Shown piece after piece: positions 1 through 7,573 of a DNA stretch of 10,787 nucleotides. Origin of the DNA: Sphingomonadales bacterium (GTDB lineage Bacteria; Pseudomonadota; Alphaproteobacteria; Sphingomonadales; Sphingomonadaceae). How positions within the stretch are numbered: the first letter of the stretch is position 1; each line of letters opens with the position of its first letter. The DNA is taken from assembly GCA_020200935.1 (NCBI GenBank), contig JAIVHR010000017.1, positions 1-10,787 on the forward strand. The letters are read 5' to 3'. The notes beneath the pieces are model-generated. The model searched no databases and was not told the DNA's origin. It was given only the letters and a program-made list of their open reading frames with translations. Made by a program: the position numbers and the translations under genes.

Positions 1-1448
1 TGACCGGGCAGGAGGCGATCGAGCTGAGGCGCTGGATCGTCGGCCCCGAAGGCCGCCATCGCGGGCGCAGGCGCGGTCTGTCGGCGCGGTTGATGGATGT
101 CGCGAGCTACGACCAGGCCGGCGGCGAGGCGATCGAGGCGGCGAGCGCGGCGGCCGCCCAGCTGCCGGGCGAGGGCTGGCTCGGGCGGATCGCCGAGGGG
201 ATCCCGCTCGGCCCCGTGGAAAAGCTGCTCGCCGCGGTTCGCGCCACCGTCTATGCGCGCGCCCGGGCGCAGGATGCCGGCTATGGCCTCGAGACCGAGG
301 CGGCCGAGCTCGACGGGCCGATCATCGGCGCCGCCGGCACCGCGGTCGAGACGCTCGAAAATGTGCTGCGCCCGCTGATCAAGCTGCGCGGGCGATTGGA
401 GGCGGTGCTCGAGGAAGCGCCCGACTGGCTCGATTCGCAGGCCCGCGCCAAGGTCGAGGGGGCGATGATGGGGCTGACCCATCGCAACCAGACGCTCGCC
501 GCCTGGATCTCGCTGCTGACGCGATTGGGCGGCCCGGCCGATCCCGATTTCGTCGACTGGCTCGCCATCGACCGGTTCGAGGGGCGCGAATACGATATCG
601 GCCTCCACCGCCATTGGCTCGATCCGACCAAGCCGCTCGCCGAAACCGTCATCAAGCCGGCCCATGGCCTCATCGTCACCTCGGCGACCTTGAAGGGCGG
701 CGAGCCGGGATGGGATTCGGCGCTCGACAGGGCCGGCGCGCCGCATCTCGATTTCGCGCCGGCGCGCTTCGAGGCGCCGAGCCCGTTCGATTATGCGGCG
801 AATAGCGAGGTGCTGATCGTCACCGATCTGCCGCATCGCGACATCCCGGCGCTCGCCGGCGCCTATGCGAAGCTGATCGAGGCGGCGGGCGGCGGCACGC
901 TCGGGCTGTTCACGGCGATCGCGCGGCTGAAGGCGGTGCATGCACGGATCGCCGACCGGCTCGCCCGCTCGGGCCTGCCGCTCTATTCACAGCATGTCGA
1001 TCCGATCGATACCGGTACGCTCGTCGATATCTTCCGCGACGATCCGCGCGCCTCGCTGCTCGGCACCGATGCGCTGCGGGACGGCGTCGACGTGCCCGGC
1101 GAATCGCTCAGGCTCGCGGTGATGGAGGGCGTGCCCTGGCCGCGGCCGACCGTCCTCCATGCCGCGCGCAAGCTCGCCAATGGCGGCGGCAGCGCCTACG
1201 TCGACCGCGTGGTCCGCGCCCGGCTCGCCCAGGCTTTCGGCCGGTTGATCCGCAGGAAGGACGATGTCGGCATCTTTGTGCTGCTCTCGGCCGCCACGCC
1301 GAGCCGGCTGCTCAACGCCTTTCCCGAAGGCACGCCGGTCTCGCGGCTGCCGATCGACGAGGCCGTGGCGCATGTCGAAGCACGTCTTTCGCCGGCCGCG
1401 AAAATCCGGCACAGCCACCCGGCCGACGCCTTCGAGGAGGGCCGATGA
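1..1448 (+). CDS. ATP-dependent DNA helicase, DinG/XPD-like (5' partial)
   Basis: This is the C-terminal part of a superfamily 2 DNA helicase of the DinG/Rad3/XPD type, an ATP-driven enzyme of DNA repair or replication. The frame is open from position 3 (TGQEAIELRRWIVGPEG...), so the ATG at 90 is internal and the gene begins outside the window. Visible helicase-domain-2 signatures are IVTSATL (672-692), DALRDGVDVPGESL with GVDVPG at 1083-1100, the EGVPWPRPT stretch, and motif VI QAFGRLIRR (1230-1256) with its arginine finger region. The Walker A, DEAH box and any Fe-S cysteines would lie upstream and cannot be assessed; this part contains no cysteine. The stop overlaps the start of the next gene as ATGA (1445-1448), which implies translational coupling. 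The family call is strong; the orthologue (DinG or a sphingomonad relative) is not settled. Confidence 0.9.
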   Translation, partial: TGQEAIELRRWIVGPEGRHRGRRRGLSARLMDVASYDQAGGEAIEAASAAAAQLPGEGWLGRIAEGIPLGPVEKLLAAVRATVYARARAQDAGYGLETEAAELDGPIIGAAGTAVETLENVLRPLIKLRGRLEAVLEEAPDWLDSQARAKVEGAMMGLTHRNQTLAAWISLLTRLGGPADPDFVDWLAIDRFEGREYDIGLHRHWLDPTKPLAETVIKPAHGLIVTSATLKGGEPGWDSALDRAGAPHLDFAPARFEAPSPFDYAANSEVLIVTDLPHRDIPALAGAYAKLIEAAGGGTLGLFTAIARLKAVHARIADRLARSGLPLYSQHVDPIDTGTLVDIFRDDPRASLLGTDALRDGVDVPGESLRLAVMEGVPWPRPTVLHAARKLANGGGSAYVDRVVRARLAQAFGRLIRRKDDVGIFVLLSAATPSRLLNAFPEGTPVSRLPIDEAVAHVEARLSPAAKIRHSHPADAFEEGR

Positions 1449-1987
1449 AGCGTCTGATCATTCTGCGCCATGCCAAATCGAGCTGGGACGATCCCGTGCA
1501 GCGCGATTTCGATCGGCCGCTCAACGCCAAGGGCAGGCGCGCGGCCGAGGCGATGGGCCGATATATGCGCGATCGGGGCGTCTCGTTCGATCGCGCGGTC
1601 GCCTCTCCCGCCGCGCGGGTGGTCGAGACGCTCGAGGCCGCCGGGCGGGGATATGGCGCGCCGATCGCGCCCCAATGGGACTCCCGCGCCTATCTCGCCC
1701 CCGCCCGCACCCTGCTCGAAATCCTTCACGAAACGCCCGACGCAGCGGAAAGTCTGCTCCTTTCGGGGCACAATTCGGGGCTCGAGGATCTGGTGCTGCT
1801 GCTCGTGCCCGAAAGCGATGACGATGCGAAACGGGCGTCGGTCGAAGAGAAATTCCCGACCTGCAGCCTTGCGGTGATCGAGTTCGACGCCTCGAACTGG
1901 AGCGATCTCGAAGCGGGGCAGGGAGTGCTGAGTGATTTCACCCGCCCGCGCGACCTCGATTCGGAGCTCGGGCCGGATCGCGAGTAG
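1445..1987 (+). CDS. SixA-like phosphohistidine phosphatase (histidine phosphatase superfamily)
   Basis: A 180-residue cytosolic protein of the histidine phosphatase (phosphoglycerate mutase-like) superfamily, closest in layout to SixA, which removes phosphate from phosphohistidine in phosphorelay proteins. The N-terminal RHAKS motif supplies Arg8 and the nucleophile His9. Arg58 (SPAARVVET) and His109 (SGHNSGLEDL) complete the usual phosphate pocket. E. coli SixA is slightly shorter, so this is a full-length member. The start ATG overlaps the helicase stop by four bases and follows GAGGAGG about 6 nt upstream, so the start is well supported. No histidine kinase or Hpt protein lies nearby, so the true substrate (protein or small molecule) is unknown. 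Confidence 0.88.
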   Translation: MKRLIILRHAKSSWDDPVQRDFDRPLNAKGRRAAEAMGRYMRDRGVSFDRAVASPAARVVETLEAAGRGYGAPIAPQWDSRAYLAPARTLLEILHETPDAAESLLLSGHNSGLEDLVLLLVPESDDDAKRASVEEKFPTCSLAVIEFDASNWSDLEAGQGVLSDFTRPRDLDSELGPDRE

Positions 1988-1994
1988 GACGTCG

Positions 1995-2205
1995 TGCTCC
2001 CGCGAAAGCAGGAGCCCAGCGCGCCAGGCGCCGCCGCCCAGCGTCCCTTGTCATCCAGCGTCCTTCGTCACCCCGGGCTTGACCCGGGGTCCAGAGCGGC
2101 AGGCGATGCCGTTCCGGGCTCTGGATGCCGGATCAAGTCCGGCATGACGTTTCGGCTAAAGTCCGAACGGCTCCAAGGCCCTGGGCTCCTGCTTTCGCAG
2201 GAGCA
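1995..2205. repeat. Nested palindromic intergenic element between convergent genes
   Basis: The gap between the convergent sixA-like and DUF885 genes is almost entirely structured. The outer arms 1995-2019 and 2181-2205 are reverse complements at 24 of 25 positions. Each outer arm is itself a hairpin: 2185-2204 is a perfect 8-bp stem (GCTCCTGC/GCAGGAGC) with loop TTTC, and 1997-2016 is the same stem with one mismatch and a GAAA loop. Between the arms sits the 84-nt palindromic element listed separately. There is no U-tract, so it is not a classical terminator, but its position would let it end or stabilise both converging transcripts. Confidence 0.8.
2066..2149. repeat. 84-nt CGTCA...TGACG palindromic repeat, copy 1
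   Basis: An imperfect palindrome. The left arm begins CGTCACCCCGGGCTTGACCC, and the right arm ends GGATCAAGTCCGGCATGACG. Over 32-nt arms, 26 positions are complementary. A second copy of exactly the same length lies at 7649-7732 and agrees at about 74 of 84 positions, with most differences in the central loop. Repeats of this kind are, to my knowledge, common between genes in sphingomonads; whether they are mobilised REP-like elements is inference. Confidence 0.85.
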
Positions 2206-2214
2206 CAAGGAGCT

Positions 2215-4083
2215 TCAGTCGCCCGCATGCACCGCCATCAGATCGACCGGGCCGGGCCGCTCGCCGCCCTGGGCGACGATCCAGTCGTGGATCTTCGTTT
2301 CGAGGATCGCCATCGGCAAGGATCCCGTGCCGAGCACCTGTTCGTGGAAGGCGCGGACGTCGAAATTCTCGCCGAGCGCTTGCTCGGCCTGGGCGCGCAG
2401 CGCCTGGATGGTCAGCGCGCCGACCTTGTAGGCGAGCGCCTGGGAGGGAATCGCGATGTAGCGTTCGACTTCCGAGGTCGCCTCGGTGTTGGTCATGCCC
2501 GAATTGTCGAGCATATACTGGATCGCCTGATCGCGGGTCCAACCCTTCGAATGGAGCCCGGTATCGACGACCAGCCGCATCGCGCGCAGCATCTCGTCAT
2601 TGAGGTGACCGAAGCGCTGATAGGGATCGGTGAACAGTCCGAGCTCGGGGCCGAGCGTCTCCGAATAGAGCGCCCAACCCTCGACGAAGGCGGTGTTGCC
2701 GCCGAAGCGCATGAAATTGGGCAGCGCTTCGTTTTCCTGGGCGAGGCTGATCTGGAAATGGTGTCCCGGCGCGCCCTCGTGGAGATAGAGCGTCTCCATG
2801 CCCGGCGTCAGCCGCTCGTCGAGATTATAGGCGTTGTAATAGAAGAGGCCGGGGCGCGATCCGTCCGGCGTTCCCGACTGGTACGAACCGCCGGCCGCGG
2901 TCGCTTCGCGGAAGGGCTCGACCGCGCGAATCTCGAGCGGGCTTGCCGGGATGGTCGAGAAGAGCTCGCCGATCCGCGCATCGACGCGCTCGCCGATCCG
3001 GTAATATTCCTCGCCGAGCCATTCGCGGCTTTCGGGCTTGAACTGCGCGTCGGTGCGGATGAATTCGAAGAATTCGGCGAGCGTGCCCTCGAAGCCGACC
3101 TCCTGCTTGATCGCCTCCATCCCGGCGGTGATCCGCGCCACCTCGGCGAGGCCGAGATTGTGGATATAATCGGGCGTCACGTCGAGCGTCGTCGTGTCCT
3201 TGACCATCTGCGCATAGAGTGCATCGCCGCCCTGCATGTAGCTGAGCCCGACGCCCTCGCGCGCCACCGGCAGATAGTCGTCGCGCAGGAAATCCCTGAG
3301 CCGCACATAGGCGTCGAAGATCTCCTGGGTGCTTGCCGCATAGGCCGCGGTCAGCCGCGCCTTGTCGGCTTCGGAAAAGTCTTCGGGGAAATTCTCGACC
3401 GGCGCGTAATAGGGCGAGTCCTCGACCCCGGCATCGATCTGGGTATTGAGCTGGTCGATGACGTGGCGAATCGTCAGCTTGCTCTCGACGACGCCCGATT
3501 CCATGCCCTCGCGAAACCGATCGATCGCCTGGTCGACGCCGCGCAGGAAATCCTCGTGGCGCGACAAATTGTTGTCGTAATCCTCGACCGTGTTGAACGG
3601 CGCCGCGCCCTGGCCCGAAGCGAAGGTCGGGTAGAAGGTGTGGAAGCCCGAAAAATGGTTGATCGGGCGGACGATGGTCAGCGGGAAGATCTCGGGGCCG
3701 AGATCGCGCAGGCCCTCCTCGCGCTGACGTTCGAAGATGTCGTAGGCGATCTGGTTCTGCGGGGTGAGGGCGGAACGGTCGATCGCCCTGAGCTGTTCGA
3801 GCTCGGAACGCGCCGCTTCGCGCTCGCCCTCGAAATATGCGTCGCTGAGGAAATCGCCGAGACGGTCGGCATAGCGCATGTCGCCGCGGAACAAGGCGGC
3901 GATCGGATTGCGGCGCAGATTGTCCTCGTCGGCTTCGGCGAACAGGGCATGCAGATGCTCGTCGGCGGTCATCGCCGCGTGATCGGCGGCCGCGTCGTGA
4001 GCGTGCTGCGCAAGCGCGGGCGCGGCCGTGAGGCCGGTCGAGGCGAGCAGGGCGGTGGCGAAAAGAAGGGTCTTGCGGTTCAT
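2215..4083 (-). CDS. Secreted DUF885 family protein (putative metallopeptidase-like)
   Basis: A 622-residue DUF885 (PF05960) protein of about the usual family length. The N-terminus is a typical signal peptide (MNRKTLLFATALLASTG..., likely cleavage after ALA at residue 25), so the protein is periplasmic or outer-membrane associated. The family signature HEGAPGHH is at residues 435-442 (2758-2781). It is followed by FVEGWALYSE (Glu468), which in similar zinc-peptidase folds provides the third metal ligand. The ending QALAYKVGALTIQALR...LGTGSLPMAILE also matches the family. The start is supported by GGAGA at 4093-4097, 9 nt upstream. A peptidase role is generally inferred for the family; no substrate can be read here. 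The gene converges on the sixA-like gene. Confidence 0.9.
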   Translation of the reverse strand: MNRKTLLFATALLASTGLTAAPALAQHAHDAAADHAAMTADEHLHALFAEADEDNLRRNPIAALFRGDMRYADRLGDFLSDAYFEGEREAARSELEQLRAIDRSALTPQNQIAYDIFERQREEGLRDLGPEIFPLTIVRPINHFSGFHTFYPTFASGQGAAPFNTVEDYDNNLSRHEDFLRGVDQAIDRFREGMESGVVESKLTIRHVIDQLNTQIDAGVEDSPYYAPVENFPEDFSEADKARLTAAYAASTQEIFDAYVRLRDFLRDDYLPVAREGVGLSYMQGGDALYAQMVKDTTTLDVTPDYIHNLGLAEVARITAGMEAIKQEVGFEGTLAEFFEFIRTDAQFKPESREWLGEEYYRIGERVDARIGELFSTIPASPLEIRAVEPFREATAAGGSYQSGTPDGSRPGLFYYNAYNLDERLTPGMETLYLHEGAPGHHFQISLAQENEALPNFMRFGGNTAFVEGWALYSETLGPELGLFTDPYQRFGHLNDEMLRAMRLVVDTGLHSKGWTRDQAIQYMLDNSGMTNTEATSEVERYIAIPSQALAYKVGALTIQALRAQAEQALGENFDVRAFHEQVLGTGSLPMAILETKIHDWIVAQGGERPGPVDLMAVHAGD

Positions 4084-4201
4084 TGCGGGGGATCTCCGGG
4101 TGACTGATGGGACTGATTGGTGTGTTACTCTGCTAAGACGCTAACAGATTTGCCGACAGGTTACAAGAATTGCGGGCGCAGGGTAGCAATTTCGACGACC
4201 G

Positions 4202-4217
4202 GTCGGCTGGGGCCGAC
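4202..4217 (-). terminator. Weak candidate terminator hairpin after the 2OG oxygenase
   Basis: A perfect 6-bp stem (GTCGGC/GCCGAC) with a TGGG loop lies about 18 nt past the oxygenase stop. No T-run follows in the minus direction, so intrinsic termination is uncertain. Confidence 0.3.
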
Positions 4218-4234
4218 TAACGACATGAAAAAAG

Positions 4235-4915
4235 CTAATAATATTGGCTGCCGCCGCTGCCGATCCAGGGCTCCTCGCGCCACCATTTGGTGATGATGTA
4301 TTTGACGCCTTCGCGCACCTTCATCCCCTGATGCAGCGTCCAGGTGTTGGGCTCGCCGGCCGCGTTGAGGTTGTTCCAGGCGAGCAGCTTGCCCTTTTCG
4401 GCGTGGATCATCTTGCCGATCTTGGGAAAGCGCGTGGCGCCGCCGGTCTGGGTGTCGTTGAGGAACACCATCGTCGTCCAGGTCCGCTGGCCGCCCTGCT
4501 TCTTCTCCTGCTGCCAGTAGTCCTGGGTGTCGTAGAACCAGTCGTGATGGCCCTTGAATTGCTGGCCGACCTCGTAGCGCTGGCCCTGGATCGTCTCGCC
4601 GTGATCCTTGTGGATCCCCATGAAGGCGGTGATCTTGGCCTCGATCGCGTCGATCTCGGGCGCCTGGCGGTTGAAATCGGTCGAGGAGCTGGTGCGGAAT
4701 TCGGTGTCGTCGGTCGCCGAAAGCAAGGTCGAGGGCCGCGCGTCGCGGTCGATCTTTTCGACCAGCAGCCGGCATTCCTCGGCACCGAGGAAATCCTTGA
4801 CCATGAAGAGATCGAGATTGCGATTCGGCACGCGCTGGACGCCGGGCTGCCCCTCGATATGCGCGATGATCGTGAGGTTGCGCTCGGCGAGAATCGTGGG
4901 GTCGGTGTTGCTCAT
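4235..4915 (-). CDS. Prolyl 4-hydroxylase-type 2OG-Fe(II) dioxygenase
   Basis: A 226-residue cytosolic oxygenase of the prolyl-4-hydroxylase alpha-subunit family, which hydroxylates a substrate using O2 and 2-oxoglutarate. The iron-binding HxD is His123-Asp125 within KGHHDWF, preceded by the family pattern RYEVGQQF. The distal iron ligand is His195 (TLHQGMKV), and Lys205 (GVKY) fits the 2-oxoglutarate carboxylate site. FRTSSS (from residue 73) and GGATRFP (158-164) are also family hallmarks. No signal peptide is seen. The start has only a weak Shine-Dalgarno sequence, so the exact start is less sure than the family. The gene follows the amidohydrolase on the same strand after 69 bp. The substrate (protein proline, free amino acid or other) is unknown. 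Confidence 0.88.
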   Translation of the reverse strand: MSNTDPTILAERNLTIIAHIEGQPGVQRVPNRNLDLFMVKDFLGAEECRLLVEKIDRDARPSTLLSATDDTEFRTSSSTDFNRQAPEIDAIEAKITAFMGIHKDHGETIQGQRYEVGQQFKGHHDWFYDTQDYWQQEKKQGGQRTWTTMVFLNDTQTGGATRFPKIGKMIHAEKGKLLAWNNLNAAGEPNTWTLHQGMKVREGVKYIITKWWREEPWIGSGGSQYY

Positions 4916-4984
4916 GGCCAGCCCGCTATCAAAAGCCGCGATTCGGGGGAAGCTGTCTTGTGATGGGGCTGGACCGGCCCGCGC

Positions 4985-6274
4985 TCAATCGATCGTCCGG
5001 CCGCGCACCATGACATGCTCGATATCCTCGAGCGCGCGGACATCGGTGAGCGGATCGCCCGACAGCGCGATCAGATCGGCCGAATAGCCCCGCGCGAGGC
5101 GGCCGATCTCATCCTCCATATCGAGGAAGCGCGCCGCCTCGATGGTCGCCGAGCGCAGCGCCTCGGCCGGCGTCATGCCGACGAGATCGACATACATGTA
5201 AAGCTCCTCGGCATTGCGGCCATGCTCGAAGACGCCGGCATCGGTGCCGAACAGCACCGGAATGCCCATCGCGTGGGCGCGCCGCGCCGCCTGGCCGACC
5301 TGCGACAGCGTCTGGCGGACCTTGTCCTCGACCTGCGGCGTGTAGACGCCGGTGCCGAGCCGCTCGCGGATGCCCGTATAGGCCATCAAGGTCGGCACAA
5401 GCACGGTGCCGTTCTCACGCATCGCGGCGAGCGACGCCTCGTCGGCGAAGGTGCCGTGCTCGATCGAATCGATGCCGGCGCGCGCCGCCGCCTCGATGCC
5501 GCGCGGGCCGTGGGCATGGGCGGCGACATGGATGCCGAGCGAGTGGGCGGTGTCGGCAATGCTGCGCATCTCCGCGTCGGTGAAATGCTGGTCGAGCCCG
5601 CGCGCCTGCTGGCTGAGCACGCCGCCGGTCGCGGTGATCTTGATGAAATCGGCGCCGGCGCGAGACCATTCGCGCACCCTGGCCGCGCATTCCTCGGGCC
5701 CGGTGCAGGTATTGCCGGCCGCCAGCACCGCATTCACATCCTCGCGAAAGCCCGATACGTCGCCATGGCCGCCGATGATCGAGAGGCCCGGCCCCGAGGT
5801 CAGGATGCGCGGCCCGGCAACGATGCCCTGTTCGGTCGCGCGGCGCAGCGCGTTGCCGGCTTCCATGCCGATTCCGGGAACCCGCAGGGTGGTGAAGCCG
5901 GCGCGCGCCGAGATCTGCATGTTCTTGACGCCCATCACGACGCCCCATTCGGCGGGCTCGACCGCTTCGTCGCGATAATCGCCGCCCGGATCGCCCGAAA
6001 TATGCGTATGGAGATCGATCAGCCCGGGCATCACGGTGAGCTCGGACCAGTCGAGATATTCGGCGCCGGGGCGCGACTGGTGACCGTCCTCGATCGCCTC
6101 GATGCGGCCGCCACGCACGACGATCGTCGAGGCGCCGAGCACCGGTTGGCCGGGCTCGGTGATGACGCGGCCGGCATGGATGGCATAGAGACCTCCGGTG
6201 GCCTGCGCGTCCTGCGCGACCGCCGGCGCGGTGAGGCAGAATGCGGCGAGCGCGGCGACGACTTTGCGGATCAT
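4985..6274 (-). CDS. Secreted metal-dependent amidohydrolase (COG1228-type, prolidase/imidazolonepropionase-like)
   Basis: A 429-residue amidohydrolase-superfamily enzyme. The chosen start (MIRKVVAALAAFCLTAPAVA) gives a clean signal peptide ending AVAQ and has GGGGAG 7 nt upstream; the longer frame back to 6367 adds a non-signal-like stretch without a comparable site. Metal and catalytic residues appear in the canonical order: HTH (His89, His91) in GLIDLHTHISGD, Lys212 (FIKITATGG, the candidate carboxylated lysine), His253 in HVAAHAHG, His273 in SIEHGT, and Asp345 in FGTDAG. The set is complete, so the enzyme should be active in the periplasm. Relatives cleave Xaa-Pro or other dipeptides or cyclic amides, and the substrate cannot be decided here. 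It is divergent from the cytochrome b561 gene. Confidence 0.9.
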   Translation of the reverse strand: MIRKVVAALAAFCLTAPAVAQDAQATGGLYAIHAGRVITEPGQPVLGASTIVVRGGRIEAIEDGHQSRPGAEYLDWSELTVMPGLIDLHTHISGDPGGDYRDEAVEPAEWGVVMGVKNMQISARAGFTTLRVPGIGMEAGNALRRATEQGIVAGPRILTSGPGLSIIGGHGDVSGFREDVNAVLAAGNTCTGPEECAARVREWSRAGADFIKITATGGVLSQQARGLDQHFTDAEMRSIADTAHSLGIHVAAHAHGPRGIEAAARAGIDSIEHGTFADEASLAAMRENGTVLVPTLMAYTGIRERLGTGVYTPQVEDKVRQTLSQVGQAARRAHAMGIPVLFGTDAGVFEHGRNAEELYMYVDLVGMTPAEALRSATIEAARFLDMEDEIGRLARGYSADLIALSGDPLTDVRALEDIEHVMVRGRTID

Positions 6275-6281
6275 TTGAAAG

Positions 6282-6287
6282 CTCCCC
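6282..6287 (-). promoter_or_regulatory. Ribosome binding site deciding the amidohydrolase start
   Basis: GGGGAG on the minus strand, 7 nt before the ATG at 6274. It selects the signal-peptide-encoding start over upstream in-frame ATGs. Confidence 0.65.
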
Positions 6288-6347
6288 ATTGGTTTGCGAA
6301 ACGCTATCGCTTGCAATGACCGAAGCTCAAGGAGAAAGTGTGCGCCC

Positions 6348-6373
6348 GGCCCATTCTTCAGGCCCATTCTTCA
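6348..6373. repeat. Perfect 13-bp tandem repeat in the b561 leader
   Basis: GGCCCATTCTTCA occurs twice with no spacer (6348-6360 and 6361-6373). The second copy ends 2 nt before the Shine-Dalgarno sequence of the cytochrome gene. It lies in the 113-bp divergent intergenic region shared with the amidohydrolase. Confidence 0.9.
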
Positions 6374-6375
6374 CG

Positions 6376-6381
6376 AAGGAG
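6376..6381 (+). promoter_or_regulatory. Ribosome binding site of the cytochrome b561 gene
   Basis: AAGGAG, 6 nt upstream of the ATG at 6388. It fixes that start; the frame is open to 6241 but the upstream part overlaps the divergent gene. Confidence 0.75.
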
Positions 6382-6387
6382 TTGCTC

Positions 6388-6948
6388 ATGTCGTCTGCCG
6401 CCGCCGAGCGTTACGCGCGGGTCGCGATCCTGCTCCACTGGCTGATCGCCGCGCTTGTCGTAGCGAATCTGACGATCGGTCTCTTGCATGAAGATATGGC
6501 GCGCGATGCGCGGCAATTCTGGATGGCCCAGCATTTCGCGATCGGACTGAGCGTGCTGTCGCTGAGCGTCATCCGTCTCGGCTGGCGCATAGGCCACGGC
6601 TTTCCGCCCCTGTCCTTAGAGCATGCGGCCTGGGAACGGATCCTTGCGCGCTTTACCCATCTGACATTCTACCTGTTAATGATCGGGGTGCCGCTTCTCG
6701 GGTGGCTGATCGTCTCGACCGGCGGCGGCAACCCGGTCAGCATCTTCGGGCTGTTCGAGATACCGGCTTTGCCGATCGGCGAGAATGATTCGGTGCATGA
6801 CTTTGCCGAGGAAGCCCACGAGCTCCTCGCCAAGGCCTGGATCGGGATTATCGCGTTGCACGTTGTCGGCGCACTCAAGCATCAGCTGATCGACCGCGAC
6901 GAGACGCTGGCGAGGATGATTCCGCTGCTGAGGACGCAGCGCAAATAG
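6388..6948 (+). CDS. Cytochrome b561 (CybB family, di-heme membrane protein)
   Basis: A 186-residue inner-membrane protein of the bacterial cytochrome b561 family, with four hydrophobic helices starting near residues 13, 47, 90 and 148. The candidate heme ligands His17 (ILLHWL), His49 (AQHFAIG), His144 (EEAHELLAK) and His158 (IALHVVGALKHQL) keep the spacing of E. coli CybB (32 residues between the first pair, 14 between the second), so two b-type hemes are expected. The family passes electrons between quinols and acceptors such as superoxide or periplasmic redox proteins; the partner here is unknown. Start chosen on AAGGAG at 6376-6381. A hairpin begins 4 nt after the stop. Confidence 0.93.
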   Translation: MSSAAAERYARVAILLHWLIAALVVANLTIGLLHEDMARDARQFWMAQHFAIGLSVLSLSVIRLGWRIGHGFPPLSLEHAAWERILARFTHLTFYLLMIGVPLLGWLIVSTGGGNPVSIFGLFEIPALPIGENDSVHDFAEEAHELLAKAWIGIIALHVVGALKHQLIDRDETLARMIPLLRTQRK

Positions 6949-6984
6949 AAAACGGCCCGGAAGCGATGGGCGCCTCCGGACCGT
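6949..6984 (-). terminator. Terminator of the left (broken) rcnB-like copy
   Basis: The stem ACGGCCCGGA (6952-6961) pairs with TCCGGACCGT (6975-6984) with one mismatch. In the minus direction it is followed by TTTTCTATTT, giving a good intrinsic terminator 16 nt after the rcnB-like stop. It also sits just after the cytochrome b561 stop on the + strand, where it lacks a U-tract. It is homologous to the hairpin at 7574-7610 (32 of 37 positions match). Confidence 0.75.
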
Positions 6985-7000
6985 CCCCAGGATCGGCGAT

Positions 7001-7472
7001 CTACCAGAAGAAGTCGTAGATCACGTCGACGACATAGCCGCTGCGCGTGTCGACCAGCAGCACATCGTCATAATAGCGGATCCAGCGCAGATATCCGCGA
7101 TGCGGCGGCAGGCGGTAGCGCCAGGGATCGCTGATCAGATAGCGCGAGCCGAAAAAGCCCGAGCCGAGATGGATGCCGATGCTCAGCCGGCTGTAGCGGT
7201 GGCCGCGATAGGGCGCGTAATAGCGTACGCTCGGCCGGTAGACGCTGCGATAGCGGTTGCGATGATCGCGCCAGTCATAGCGGCGGTCGTTGCGCCAGCT
7301 GCGATTCCAGTCGCGATAGTCGCGGCGTGCTTCCCGGCGGTCCCACCGGCGTTCTGCGCGACGATCCTGGCGCAGGTCCCGGCGCCACCTCGTCGAGGGG
7401 GCCGGCCTGGGCCGGGGCGGCGATGGCCGGGAGGCCCGCCGCCAGCAACAGGGCAAGGGTTACTCTACGCAT
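7001..7472 (-). pseudogene. Frameshifted RcnB-family gene (left copy of a tandem pair)
   Basis: The minus-strand start at 7472, with GGAGGAG 8 nt upstream, encodes a clean signal peptide, MRRVTLALLLAAGLPAIAAP. That frame runs into unrelated sequence after GPLDEV. The RcnB-type body (RRDLRQDRRAERRWDRR... through RLSIGIHLGSGFFG to GYVVDVIYDFFW) lies in another frame, open from 7456 to 7001. Compared with the intact copy at 7764-8714, the Arg-rich region between signal and body is missing, and the junction near 7385 is out of frame. As read, no exported RcnB protein can be made. Translation of the body from an internal start would give a cytosolic, very basic 151-residue protein. An assembly or sequencing error in the repetitive Arg-rich region remains possible. 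RcnB of E. coli is a periplasmic protein affecting nickel/cobalt efflux. Confidence 0.8.
7284..7385. repeat. 102-nt tract identical to 8044-8145
   Basis: Every base from 7284 to 7385 equals 8044 to 8145. Differences start at once on both sides: 7283 differs from 8043, and 7386 from 8146. The adjoining C-terminal coding parts of the two copies differ at many positions, for example 6 of the first 60 counted from the stop codons. The right edge coincides with the frameshift junction of the left copy. Confidence 0.93.
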
Positions 7473-7539
7473 TGTCTGGTCTCCTCCAGGCCACCGCGGC
7501 CCGGTCCGGTGCTTCTGCACCCGCTTTGATGGCAGTATG

Positions 7540-7556
7540 CTGAACCGGCCGGTCAG
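7540..7556 (-). promoter_or_regulatory. Candidate operator upstream of the left rcnB-like copy
   Basis: CTGAACCGGCCGGTCAG is a near-palindrome with core ACCGGCCGGT. It lies 68 nt before the start codon. A 17-nt version with 14 matches lies at 8793-8809, upstream of the intact paralogue. Its role as operator or promoter element is inference from conservation and symmetry. Confidence 0.4.
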
Positions 7557-7573
7557 CAACCGGAAAGCGAAAT

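Noticed and set aside
90..92. ATG at 90 as helicase start
   Set aside because: The frame is open to the window edge with helicase-like sequence before it, so the gene is truncated by the window.
2125..4107. 660-codon + strand open frame
   Set aside because: It is the antisense shadow of the DUF885 gene in high-GC DNA. The minus strand has a signal peptide, HExxPGHH motif and ribosome binding site.
4108..4175. TGTTA...TAACA inverted repeat and TTGTAA hexamer upstream of the DUF885 gene
   Set aside because: Only five-base arms and no convincing -10 at proper spacing. Too weak to call an operator or promoter.
4916..4984. Spaced inverted repeat CCAGCCC...GGGCTGG between the amidohydrolase and oxygenase genes
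   Set aside because: 7-bp arms with a loop of more than 40 nt and no T-run; likely chance in GC-rich DNA.
5015..6319. 434-codon + strand open frame
   Set aside because: Antisense to the amidohydrolase, whose metal-ligand motifs are all in the minus frame.
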